A stretch of DNA of 64,000 nucleotides from Sphaerisporangium siamense (GTDB taxonomy: Bacteria > Actinomycetota > Actinomycetes > Streptosporangiales > Streptosporangiaceae), in NCBI RefSeq assembly GCF_014205275.1, contig NZ_JACHND010000001.1, positions 2,666,001 to 2,730,000 on the forward strand, read 5' to 3'. The notes under the pieces were generated by a model. That model made no database searches, was not told the origin of the DNA, and saw nothing but the letters and a program-made list of their open reading frames with translations. A program made the position numbers and the translations under genes. Shown here piece after piece: positions 8,419 to 17,019 of this stretch. Position 1 is the first letter of the stretch; each line of letters begins with the position of its first letter.

Positions 8419-9175
8419 CCGAACCAGGACGGCCGGCCTATGGCGACGGCCCACCTCCCGCCGGATTCGGCAGTTGCGGTGAATGCGCTTACTTACGGGC
8501 GGGACACGTCCGCATCTGCCACGAGTGCGCGTCGGGAAGCCTTCAGCCGCCAAACGAACCTAACTGTCCGATATGTCACCAGTCGCTGCGGGACGGCCGG
8601 GTCACCTGCTCCAACAGACTTTGCAGCGACCCACAGCGCGCTTTCGAGTGGACGGCCGTCGTCGGGGTCAAGGCCGGCACTCTGGAGCAAGGGTCTTACG
8701 GCTCAAGAGCGGGGCCTATGGGTGGGCCATGATCTTCGCGCGAATCATTCTGGGTCACCTGCACACCCACCCTGAGCTGGTTGACCAGGTGGACGCCATC
8801 ATCCCCATGCCGGCCTATCTAGAGCCTCACCAGGCACGCAAGGGCAACGATCACACCGGCTACGTCATCGAACGGGCGATGCTCGAAGACGATGAGGGGC
8901 TTCCCTTCGTTCTGGATCCGCCGCTCATCCAGAAGACGCGGGCCACTCCCCGGATGCGGGACACCGGTTCCCTCGCTGAGCGGCAGATCGCGGCACGATT
9001 GCTGTACACCGCGCTCAGCGTGCCGGACCCGGCTCGCGTGCGAGGCCGCAGGTTCATGGTCTACGACGACGTCTTCACCGCCGGAAGCAGTCTCAACGCG
9101 GTTGCCATGCGGCTCAAGGGAAGCGGCGCGGAGAAGGTGTACGGGCTCACCCTGGCCCGTGCCCAGTGGCGGTGA
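8415..9175 (+). pseudogene. ComF-like phosphoribosyltransferase with frameshift, ShosT-like
   Basis: The gene starts with GTG at 8415, overlapping the DprA-like stop. The first frame (8415 to about 8692) encodes a cysteine-rich zinc-ribbon region with CGEC, CHEC, CPIC and CSNRLC, then AFEWTAVVGVKAGTLEQ. The ComF-like continuation VLRLKSGAYGWAMIFARIILG is in the -1 frame from 8693. It runs to 9175 through the PRPP-binding loop VYDDVFTAGSSL. A single base missing near GGG at 8691-8693 would explain this. It is a true frameshift, a sequencing error in a G run, or, less likely, recoding; no canonical slippery heptamer is present. ComF-family PRTases occur as toxins paired with DprA-like antitoxins. 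Confidence 0.75.
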
Positions 9176-9274
9176 ACGACCACACCACGTACCGGTCCTC
9201 GGATCCATACCGCGCGCGGCACCACAACGACCTGCCCCGGCCGGAGTCGTGACACGCAGGGCCGGGGAGACGGG

Positions 9275-11113
9275 TCACGTGGCCTCGGGGTCGAGGAAGG
9301 CGAGGATGTCTCGGTCGCCGCGGTTGCTGAGGCGGGTGAGGACGTCTTCGCGCGAGGCGCCTTCGGGGAGGCCGATGCGGGCGCCGATGAGGCGGAGGGC
9401 CTCGGCTTCCGAGGCGACGGGGGCGGTGTAGCCGATGAGGTGGAGGGCCATGTTGATGGGGGGGAGGCCGGGGGCGGCTTGGGGGAGGTAGCGGGTGAGG
9501 AGTTCGCCGCCGTCGGAGACGGTGAGGAAGATGGAGTCGCCCTCGCCGGCGTTGTAGTCGGCCAGCACGGCGCGGATCGAGCCCATCGTCGGCTGGTTGT
9601 GCCAGCTGACGACCACGTCGCCCGAGGGGGTGGAGGTGGTGAGCTGGCCGCCGGGGGCCATGCCGAGGTGGGCGGCGAAGCCGGTCGGCAGGGGGGAGCC
9701 CGAGCCGCGCAGGTGTTCGGCGTTGACGTCCACGCGGTGCCACCAGCGGCCGTCCCTGCTGCGGAACGAGCGGCGGGTCATCGACACGTCGCGGCGGGGG
9801 TGGTACGGCTCGGCCTGCTCGGGGGCGGCGACGCGGATCCACCCGCGCTGGGTGCGTTCGAAGCCGGGGCCGCCCGCGTAGGCGCGCACGGAGCTCTCGC
9901 TGACCTCGTACCGCGCGGTCAGGTTGGCGACGACGCTGTTCACCGACGCCTCGCCGCCCGCGCGCTCGATCTCGCGCACGATCATCTCGCGGATGCCGAT
10001 GTACTCCTCGCCGCCCCAGCGCGTCAGCCCGTACCGGTTCCTGTCGACGCGCAGGAACCGGTCGTCGGCGGTGAGCTGGTTGCGGATGCCGACGAGGCTG
10101 TAGTCCTCGCCGATGCGGCTCTGGATCTCCTCGGGGCTGAGCGGGGCCTCGGCGACGGCCAGCACGGCCTCGGCCTTCTCGTTGACGCTGCGCGGCCACG
10201 GCACCACGTGGCCTTCGAGGACGCGGAGCTGCGGCACCGAGGCGAGCCACGCCTCGGCGACGTCCTCGCGCACGCCGAGCTGGGCGACCATCGTGACGGC
10301 TTCGGGCAGTTTCACGGGGCCGTCGGTGAAGAGCTGGCGGGTCTTCTCCTTGAGTTCGTCGGCGCCGCCCGCGACCAGCCACCCGTCCACCTGCTCGTGG
10401 CCGGTGAGCAGGCTGCGGATGAACCGCCAGGCGGGCACGCCGAGCGTGGTCAGGTCCGCGCGGTGCCAGGGGGCGGCGGCGGCGAGGTCCTCGGCGGGGA
10501 CGGCGGAGCCGAGCCTGCCGCGCACCCAGGCCAGGTGGGCGGTCAGCGGGGCGGTCTCCGGCGTGGCGAGCCGGGCCTGGACGTGGTCGCGCAGGTCCCG
10601 CTCGATCTGCCGGATGCGCTCGCGGGTCACGGAGAACCGCTGCGCGAGCTCGTCGAGCGTGGCGCGGCGCTCGGCGTACACGCGGTCCCTGGCGATGGCG
10701 CGCTGGCGGTCGTCGAGCGCGGCGAAGATCTCGTCGATGAGCTCGATGATCGGCCGTTCGCCGGCGCCCGGGGCGGCCTCCGAGGGGGTCTCGGAGGCCA
10801 GCAGACGTTCCAGGACGCCGGTGAACAGGGTGCGCGTGACGTCCCTGTCGTCGGGCGTCCGCAGGCCGGCCGCGGGGTCGGTCATGCGGAGGAGGGGCAG
10901 GATGTCGCCGAGCGGCAGGTGTCCCCAGCAGGCCGTGGCGAGGTCGGCGAGCCTGGCCGCCACCTGGGCGGTCCCGAGGATCAGGCAGGCGCGGTCGATC
11001 GGGAGCGCCTGCCACCACGCCTCGGGGAGGCGTGGGTCGCTCGCGATCGGCTCTACCTGTCCGGGGGCGGTCCAGCGCAGGGGAGGCACGATGTCGCTAA
11101 GGCTCAAATTCAT
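9275..11113 (-). CDS. Sigma-region-4-like HTH protein, large uncharacterised (paralogue A)
   Basis: A 612-residue protein. It opens with MNLSLSDIVPPLRW, nearly the same as the protein at 13265-16027. Residues 122-177 resemble the end of sigma-70: an acidic helix, then LDELAQRFSVTRERIRQIER, a canonical region 4.2 helix-turn-helix. Residues about 310-430 look like two winged-helix units (LSPEEIQSRIGED; IGIREMIVREIERAGGEAS). A C-terminal domain (about 442-545; DVSMTRRSFRSRDGRWW) is shared with the paralogue. No sigma region 2 is present, so it is not a usable sigma factor. It is the last gene of a three-gene operon with a UvrD-like helicase. The function is unknown; I suspect DNA binding that recruits the helicase. 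Confidence 0.75.
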   Translation of the reverse strand: MNLSLSDIVPPLRWTAPGQVEPIASDPRLPEAWWQALPIDRACLILGTAQVAARLADLATACWGHLPLGDILPLLRMTDPAAGLRTPDDRDVTRTLFTGVLERLLASETPSEAAPGAGERPIIELIDEIFAALDDRQRAIARDRVYAERRATLDELAQRFSVTRERIRQIERDLRDHVQARLATPETAPLTAHLAWVRGRLGSAVPAEDLAAAAPWHRADLTTLGVPAWRFIRSLLTGHEQVDGWLVAGGADELKEKTRQLFTDGPVKLPEAVTMVAQLGVREDVAEAWLASVPQLRVLEGHVVPWPRSVNEKAEAVLAVAEAPLSPEEIQSRIGEDYSLVGIRNQLTADDRFLRVDRNRYGLTRWGGEEYIGIREMIVREIERAGGEASVNSVVANLTARYEVSESSVRAYAGGPGFERTQRGWIRVAAPEQAEPYHPRRDVSMTRRSFRSRDGRWWHRVDVNAEHLRGSGSPLPTGFAAHLGMAPGGQLTTSTPSGDVVVSWHNQPTMGSIRAVLADYNAGEGDSIFLTVSDGGELLTRYLPQAAPGLPPINMALHLIGYTAPVASEAEALRLIGARIGLPEGASREDVLTRLSNRGDRDILAFLDPEAT

Positions 11114-11183
11114 GGGGGTCCAACCGGCATATGGCTTGGGAGTGGGACGAGACGGAGTCCTATCCGCGGTTCAGGTTATTGGG

Positions 11184-13253
11184 TCATGGTGGCAGAAAGG
11201 GACTAGCCCGGCCTGAATAAGACAGGTAAAGCCTCTCGGCGGCGCGCATGCACGCCATGTACAGCAGGCCGCGTTCGCGTTGCAGGTCGTGGGCGCGGGC
11301 CGTGGGGTCCTCGTCCGCCGGGGTGAGCGTCTCGGGGGCCGGGACGACGCCCTCGGCGATGCCGATGAGGGCGACCCTGCGGAACTCCAGCCCCTTCAGC
11401 CCGTGCAGCGTGCTCACCCGGACGCCGATCCCGGCCTGCCCGAGCGCGGTCCTGGCGCCGCGGACGTACTCGCTGGTCCGCGCCCCGACGGCGATCTCCT
11501 CGGCGGGCACCCCCTCGGCGAGCCACGCGCGGACGTGGGTGACCAGGCCGGTCAGCTCGGCCTCGCGGGAGGCGTACTCGCGGACGGCCGGGCGGGCGCC
11601 GGGGTGGATGGACCGGAAGCCCACCAGGTCGACGACGCCGTCCACGAGGCCGTCGGCCGCGTTGCCGCCGCGCAGCCGGACGCCCCAGGACAGGATCTCG
11701 TGCGACAGGCGGTGGGAGATGGTCAGGTGGTGGGTCTCGACCTTGATCCCCAGCGTGCTGAGCGCCACGCGGGTGTCGAACACCCGCTGGTGGGGGTCGC
11801 CGACGATGAACAGGTCGTTGGCCGCGGGCGGCACGGCGGCGCGCAGCAGCCGCCACTGCGCCGGGTGCAGGTCCTGCGCCTCGTCCACGACGATGTGGCG
11901 GTACGGCTCGCGCCGGGGCCCGTCGTCGCCGAGCAGGTCGCCGGTGGTCCTGCCGAGCAGCGTGGACGCCTGCGCGGCGAGCTGGAGCAGCGTGCGCCTG
12001 CCCGTGGCGCGCAGCCGCTCGGTGACGTGCTCGATGGCCTTCCACACGGCGGTGCGCTGCTCGTCGTCCAGCTCCACGCTGCGCCCGGGACGCTCGGCGA
12101 CCAGGTACTCCTGCACGGTGCACAGGTTCTGCGCGAGGATCACCTGCTCCCACTCGCGCAGCAGGAAGGCCGGGCCGTGCGGCTCGCCGGCGATCTCCGA
12201 CGCCTCCTGCCACAGGGTGGCGAGGTCGGAGCGGCCGACCAGCAGCGGGGGCCGTCCCTCCGCCTCGGCGACGACGCGGTGGGCCAGCCGGTCCACGTTG
12301 CCGACCTCGATGCGCGCGCGGATCTCCGGGTCGTCCACCAGCACGTCGAGTTTGGCGGCGGCGTCGCCGGCGACCTTCTGCGAGAAGGTCAGGAACAGCA
12401 CGCGCCCGGCGCCCGCGTGGGCGAGGTGGCCGGCGCGGTGCAGGGCGACCAGGGTCTTGCCGGTGCCGGCGCCGCCGGTGACGAGCACCGGGCCCTCGTA
12501 GAGGTCCTGGTGGGCCAGGCGGTGCTGGGTGGGGTACAGGAACGTGCACCAGTGCGGGGCGCCGAGGACGCGGTCCAGCGTGCCGGGGTCGGGGACGAAG
12601 ACGGCCCGGTCGGGGGTGCGCTCCAGGGCGGACACCAGGTCGGTGACGTCCACGGACGGCACGGGCACGGCCACGCGCGTGTCCAGGGCGCGCCAGGCGT
12701 CGGCGATCGACCCGCCCTGGCCGAGGACGGCCAGGGGGGCGTACTGGCTCTCGGGGAGCAGCGGCTCCAGGGCTTCGAGCGTGACGTCCGTCGTGATCAG
12801 CCGCAGCAGCGGGATCAGGTCGGCGTCCACGCCGAGGCCGAGCAGGTCGGTGTCGCAGACGTGCGCGAACAGCCGCCACTCGCTGTTCCCGGCCGCGCGG
12901 CGCAGCGCGGGCTCGACGCGGTCGAGCGCGGCGGCGTCCCAGATCTCCGCCACGCCGATCGCCGCGTTGACCGTGAAGCGGTGCCGCTGGGCGAACGACC
13001 AGGCGTCGGCGTCGGGCAGGACGGCGAGCATCCAGTACACGTCGCGCTGGCGGACCACTACCCCCCGGTGCCGGTCGGCCAGCCGGAGCGTCGCCACGCG
13101 GGCGTCGCGGGTGTTGCGCACCCGCTCGGGGTGCGGGGCGGAGGTGGTGTTGAGCAGGAAGCGGCGCAGGGCGACGACGGCGTCCCGGCGCAGGGGCCGG
13201 TCCAGGGCGTCGAGATCCCGGGGGACCTCGGGGGCGATCGCCAGCCGGGGCAC
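11184..13253 (-). CDS. UvrD/Rep-like superfamily 1 helicase with extra N-terminal domain
   Basis: A 689-residue SF1 helicase. GTG start at 13253 with GGGAG five bases upstream, 11 bp after the previous gene's stop. Motifs in order: Walker A GGAGTGKT (about 260), motif II VDEAQDL (about 457), GDPHQRVFDTR, STLHGLKGLEFRRVALIG (motif V) and RGLLYMACMRAAERL (motif VI, near the C-terminus). The 2B-like parts are reduced. The first about 105 residues (RGVVVRQRDVYWMLAVL) resemble the RelE/ParE-like domain often found at the start of helicases of this kind; this is by eye. It lies between two paralogous HTH-type proteins and probably works with them on DNA. Confidence 0.85.
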   Translation of the reverse strand: MPRLAIAPEVPRDLDALDRPLRRDAVVALRRFLLNTTSAPHPERVRNTRDARVATLRLADRHRGVVVRQRDVYWMLAVLPDADAWSFAQRHRFTVNAAIGVAEIWDAAALDRVEPALRRAAGNSEWRLFAHVCDTDLLGLGVDADLIPLLRLITTDVTLEALEPLLPESQYAPLAVLGQGGSIADAWRALDTRVAVPVPSVDVTDLVSALERTPDRAVFVPDPGTLDRVLGAPHWCTFLYPTQHRLAHQDLYEGPVLVTGGAGTGKTLVALHRAGHLAHAGAGRVLFLTFSQKVAGDAAAKLDVLVDDPEIRARIEVGNVDRLAHRVVAEAEGRPPLLVGRSDLATLWQEASEIAGEPHGPAFLLREWEQVILAQNLCTVQEYLVAERPGRSVELDDEQRTAVWKAIEHVTERLRATGRRTLLQLAAQASTLLGRTTGDLLGDDGPRREPYRHIVVDEAQDLHPAQWRLLRAAVPPAANDLFIVGDPHQRVFDTRVALSTLGIKVETHHLTISHRLSHEILSWGVRLRGGNAADGLVDGVVDLVGFRSIHPGARPAVREYASREAELTGLVTHVRAWLAEGVPAEEIAVGARTSEYVRGARTALGQAGIGVRVSTLHGLKGLEFRRVALIGIAEGVVPAPETLTPADEDPTARAHDLQRERGLLYMACMRAAERLYLSYSGRASPFLPP

Positions 13254-13264
13254 CGCGGCTCCCG

Positions 13265-16027
13265 TCAGACCATCAGGGACAGCAGGTCGCGGTCCCCGCG
13301 TTCGCGCAGTCGGTTCATCAGGTCCGGCAGCCCGACCGGGCCGGTCATGCCGATGCGGGTGGCGAGGACGCGGATGGTCTCCTCCAGGGACTCGGCGCCG
13401 CCGGCGACGGTGTATCCGGCCAGGCGCAGCGCCTGGGTGCTCTTGTCGGCGTCGGGCGCCGGCGGGGGGATGAGCCCGGCCCGCAGGACCTGGTCCTCCT
13501 CGGCCACGGTGACGAACAGGGCGGAACCGCTCTCGGCGCCCAGTTCGGCGAGCAGGGAGGCGAGGGATTCGATGGCCGGGCGGGACTGCCAGGTGATGGT
13601 GACCTCGCCGGCGGCGCTCACGACCGTGTGGCGGTCGCCGGGGGACATGCCGAGGTAGGCGGCGAACCCGCTGGGCAGGGGGCACTCGGCGCCGGAGAGC
13701 TGCTCGGGGCCGATGTCGATCCTGAGCCACCACAGGCCGTCCGGGTGCCGGAAGCACTTGCGGGTCATCGACACGTCCTTGAGGGGGACGGCCGCCTGCC
13801 CTTCCTGCTCGGCGGGCCCTTCGGCCTGCGGCGCCTCCTGGTTTCCTGATTGATCCGCCTTCTTGGTGCTCTGGATGCGGAGCTGCGGGACGTCCTCCAG
13901 CCACTCCTTGGCCACCTCGGGGTGGATGCCCAGCGTCGAGACCAGCTCCAGCGCCCGCGCGACCGTCGGCGGCCGGTCGGCGTTCAGGATCAGCCCGCAG
14001 GTGCGCTCGCGCAGGTCGGCGATGTCCCCGGCGACCAGCCAGTCGTCCTGGACCGTGTAGCCGGGCAGGGTGGCCATCACGAACTGCCAGGCGGGGATGT
14101 CCAGGGACCGCAGCTCCCTGGTGTGCCACGGGGCGGCCTCGACCAGGCGGGCCTTCGGCGCGGCGATGCCGAGCACGCCGGGCAGCTTCTCCAGGTACTG
14201 GGTGTACGGCGCGGCCTCGGGGCTGTCCAGCCAGGCGGCGAGGCGCTCGCGCAGCTCGTTCTCGCGGGCCACGATGTCGTCGGAGGTGACGGCGAACAGC
14301 TTGGCCAGCTCCTCGGGCGCGGCGGGCGCGTCCGTGAAGATCTGGATCTGCGCCACCGTCCAGGTCTGGTCGTCCAGTCCGGCGAACGCCGCGTCGATGA
14401 GGGCCGGGATGTCGGGGTCGGCGCCGAGCTCGTCGCCGCTCGTGCCGGACGGCGTGTCGACGGCCCCGGCGTCTTCGGCGTCATCGGCGGCTTCCTCGGA
14501 CGCGCCCGGCATGCCGGACATGTCCGGTCCGTCGGGCGTGTCGGGTCCCTCGGGCGTCCCGGGCTCCGCGGGACCGAGCGGGTCGGCGGGCGCGAGGAGG
14601 TCGGCGGGCTCTACGGCCTCCGCGGCGTCCACGGCCTCCACCGGCTCGGCATCCTCGACGGCGGTCTCACCGCTGGGGGAGAGGTCCTCGGCGGGCGGCG
14701 CCGCGTCCTCGGCGGAGGACTCCGCAGGGGCGGCGGCCTCCGCCCGGGATTCGTCCACCCGGGACGCCTCCGCCCGTACGCCATCGGCCACGGGGTCGGG
14801 CGACTGGGGCAGGGACTCCGCCCCGGACGGCACGTCGACCGGCGGGACCTGCGCGGCGGCGGGGGGAGCAAGCTGCGGGGTGGGCGGGTGCGGCTCGGAG
14901 CCGTACGTGGCCGCCGGGCTCGGGCCGAACGGGCCGGGGTCGAACGGCTCGGGCTCGGGCACGAACGGGCGCGGCGCCGGCGCGTACGGAGGCTCGCCGC
15001 CGTAGCCGTAGGAGGCGGGCTCGGCGGTGTACGGCGGGAGCTCGGGGCTGAACTGCTGAGGCTCGGATCCGAACGGCGGCGGCTGGGGGCCGAACTGCTG
15101 GGGCTCAGGCGCGAACGGCGGCGGCTCGGGACTGAACTGCGACGGCTCGGAGGTGAAGGGCGGTGGCTCTGGGGTGAACGGTGGTGGCTCGAACGCGGGG
15201 CCGGAGAGCGGCGGCGTGGGTTCGGCGCCGAAGCCCGGGACGGGCAGCGGCGGCGGGGGCGTGGGCCGGTCCGTGCGCGGGGGAGGGGTGAACATCGACG
15301 GCCGGGCGGCGTCGCGCCCGCCCGGCGCGTGCTGTTCCAGCGCGGCCTCGGCCATGCGCGCCGCCGCGAGCCCCAGCGGGTCGTGGGACTTCCGCGAGGC
15401 GGGCTGGCGCTTGGGCAGCCGCGGCAGGGGCGCGGGTGCCGGCTCGGCGGCCTGGCCCGGAGCCTGCCGCTCCTCACGCGCCGCCTCGCCCGGTCCGGAA
15501 GCCCCCTGCGCGAAGGCCCCCTGCGGCGAGGCCGGCAGCGCGGGTTCGGCCTGCGGCGAGGCCGCGTGAGTGGAGGCCGCGGGGGTCTGTGCGGGGCCGG
15601 GCTGGTCGGTGGGGCCGGGGCGGCCGGAGGTGAGCCGGGTGAAGACCGCGGTGAACAGCGCGGTGAGGACGGGGCGGGCGCGGACGAAGGGCTGGTCGGT
15701 CAGTTCGCGGCCGGTCAGGGCGAGCAGGCCCGACCAGGAGCCGACCCGGTCCAGCGCGATCGACACCTGGGGGTCGTCGGCCTCGTCGGGGTCCATGACG
15801 TGCAGGGCGGGCAGGACGTCCCCCACCGCGGCGGCGGGCCAGTGGGTGAGGGCCAGCTCGGTGAGCAGCTCGCCGAGCGCCTCGGGGCCGAGCACGGGGA
15901 ACACCCGGCCGACGGGGACCGAGCGCCACCACGCGTCGGGCAGGTCGGGCTGGTCGCGGAGCCGCGGGAACTCCGTCGCATCGCTCCATCGGAGAGGCGG
16001 CACGAGATCACTCAGACAGAAGTTCAT
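13265..16027 (-). CDS. Large uncharacterised protein (paralogue C) with long disordered linker
   Basis: A 920-residue relative of the 9275-11113 product. It shares the N-terminal domain (MNFCLSDLVPPLRW), the sigma-like middle and the C-terminal domain (DVSMTRKCFRHPDGLWW; about 760-880). About 350 residues of low complexity separate the first two: proline-rich repeats of the form PPPF.PEP followed by an acidic Ala/Glu/Asp tract. The helix-turn-helix position (about 565-595) reads LAKLFAVTSDDIVARENEL, so the TRERIRQIE recognition helix is lost. The winged-helix part of the paralogue is also missing. It is first in the operon with the helicase. It may be a scaffold or antagonist of the DNA-binding paralogue; this is inference. 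Confidence 0.75.
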   Translation of the reverse strand: MNFCLSDLVPPLRWSDATEFPRLRDQPDLPDAWWRSVPVGRVFPVLGPEALGELLTELALTHWPAAAVGDVLPALHVMDPDEADDPQVSIALDRVGSWSGLLALTGRELTDQPFVRARPVLTALFTAVFTRLTSGRPGPTDQPGPAQTPAASTHAASPQAEPALPASPQGAFAQGASGPGEAAREERQAPGQAAEPAPAPLPRLPKRQPASRKSHDPLGLAAARMAEAALEQHAPGGRDAARPSMFTPPPRTDRPTPPPPLPVPGFGAEPTPPLSGPAFEPPPFTPEPPPFTSEPSQFSPEPPPFAPEPQQFGPQPPPFGSEPQQFSPELPPYTAEPASYGYGGEPPYAPAPRPFVPEPEPFDPGPFGPSPAATYGSEPHPPTPQLAPPAAAQVPPVDVPSGAESLPQSPDPVADGVRAEASRVDESRAEAAAPAESSAEDAAPPAEDLSPSGETAVEDAEPVEAVDAAEAVEPADLLAPADPLGPAEPGTPEGPDTPDGPDMSGMPGASEEAADDAEDAGAVDTPSGTSGDELGADPDIPALIDAAFAGLDDQTWTVAQIQIFTDAPAAPEELAKLFAVTSDDIVARENELRERLAAWLDSPEAAPYTQYLEKLPGVLGIAAPKARLVEAAPWHTRELRSLDIPAWQFVMATLPGYTVQDDWLVAGDIADLRERTCGLILNADRPPTVARALELVSTLGIHPEVAKEWLEDVPQLRIQSTKKADQSGNQEAPQAEGPAEQEGQAAVPLKDVSMTRKCFRHPDGLWWLRIDIGPEQLSGAECPLPSGFAAYLGMSPGDRHTVVSAAGEVTITWQSRPAIESLASLLAELGAESGSALFVTVAEEDQVLRAGLIPPPAPDADKSTQALRLAGYTVAGGAESLEETIRVLATRIGMTGPVGLPDLMNRLRERGDRDLLSLMV

Positions 16028-16096
16028 CCCGTTTCCTCTCCGGTGACTCCGTTGACGAGACCATAGTCTGGCAAATCAATCGGTCCTGGACGCCGC

Positions 16097-16879
16097 TTAG
16101 GCCCGGACGGCGGCGAATCGCAGCCGTACGTAGTCCGCCATCCAGCCCGACTCGCGGCGCAGGGCGGGGGCGGCCAGTTCGTTGACCCGCTGGAGCAGGG
16201 GCTCCACCGTCGCCGGGGGCACGCCGTCGAGCAGCGAGCCCGCGAACATCCGCACCCAGTCGGCGGCCCCGCCGGGGCACTCGTCGAGCGGGGTGGGACG
16301 GTCGAAGTACTCGAGCAGGCGCACGGTGAACCCGCCCTTTTCCAGGCGCAGCGCGTACTCGGCGGGGCTCGGGAAGTACCAGGGCAGGTCGGGTTCCGGC
16401 AGGCCGTGCTCGCGCCAGGCGGTGAGCATGGCGGAGGTCAGCGCCGCGCAGTTGCCCGCGCCGCCCATCTCGGCGACGAACCGCCCGCCCGGCGTGAGGG
16501 CCGTGCGCACGCAGCGGATCACGGCGTCGGGGTCGCGGCACATCCAGTGCAGGGCGGCGTTGGAGAACACGGCGTCGTACGCCTCGCCGACGCGGAAGTT
16601 GGCGCCGTCCCCGATGACGAAGTCCAGGCCGGGGTGCTGGGCGATGGCGGCCTCGATCATGGTGGCCGAGCCGTCCATGCCGAGGACGTAGGTGCCGCGT
16701 GCGGCGATGTCGGCGGTGAGGACCCCGGTGCCGCATCCGAGGTCGAGGATGCGCTCGCCGGGCCGGGGGTCGAGCAGGTCGATGAGGGGGGCGCCGTGCG
16801 CCGAGACGTAGCCGAACGAGCTGTCGTAGGCGCGAGCGTTCCACCGCATCAAGCTCGGTGTGTCGTATCGCAAGGCCAT
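16097..16879 (-). CDS. Class I SAM-dependent methyltransferase
   Basis: A 260-residue methyltransferase of the trans-aconitate / UbiE-like group. The SAM-binding loop is ILDLGCGTGVLTADIA (motif I). VLGMDGSATMIEAA follows as motif II, AVFSNAALHWM as the post-motif region, and LTPGGRFVAEMGG as motif III. The overall layout resembles trans-aconitate 2-methyltransferase (Tam), but the substrate is not determined. It is co-directional with, and 69 bp upstream of, the 16027 gene, so read-through into the helicase operon is possible. Confidence 0.85.
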   Translation of the reverse strand: MALRYDTPSLMRWNARAYDSSFGYVSAHGAPLIDLLDPRPGERILDLGCGTGVLTADIAARGTYVLGMDGSATMIEAAIAQHPGLDFVIGDGANFRVGEAYDAVFSNAALHWMCRDPDAVIRCVRTALTPGGRFVAEMGGAGNCAALTSAMLTAWREHGLPEPDLPWYFPSPAEYALRLEKGGFTVRLLEYFDRPTPLDECPGGAADWVRMFAGSLLDGVPPATVEPLLQRVNELAAPALRRESGWMADYVRLRFAAVRA

Positions 16880-17019
16880 CAGCTCGCATTCACCGCGATC
16901 GCTCCCGTGTCCGTAAGTAAAGACACTTTAGAGCCTTGCTGTGCTGGGGACACATGTGTCCGGAAGCTTCCTCCCGTCCCCGTGCGGTCCCGATCAGCGG
17001 TGGAGCAGGGGGAGCCCGC

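Noticed and set aside
8685..8700. Programmed -1 ribosomal frameshifting in the PRTase gene
   Set aside because: There is no X XXY YYZ slippery heptamer and no evident downstream pseudoknot; mutation or sequencing error is simpler.
9275..11113. True sigma factor
   Set aside because: Only the region-4-like HTH is present; the core-polymerase-binding and -10-melting region 2 is absent.
9440..13658. Long plus-strand frames opposite the helicase operon
   Set aside because: They are antisense shadows with repetitive composition, while the minus strand shows clear helicase and HTH motifs.
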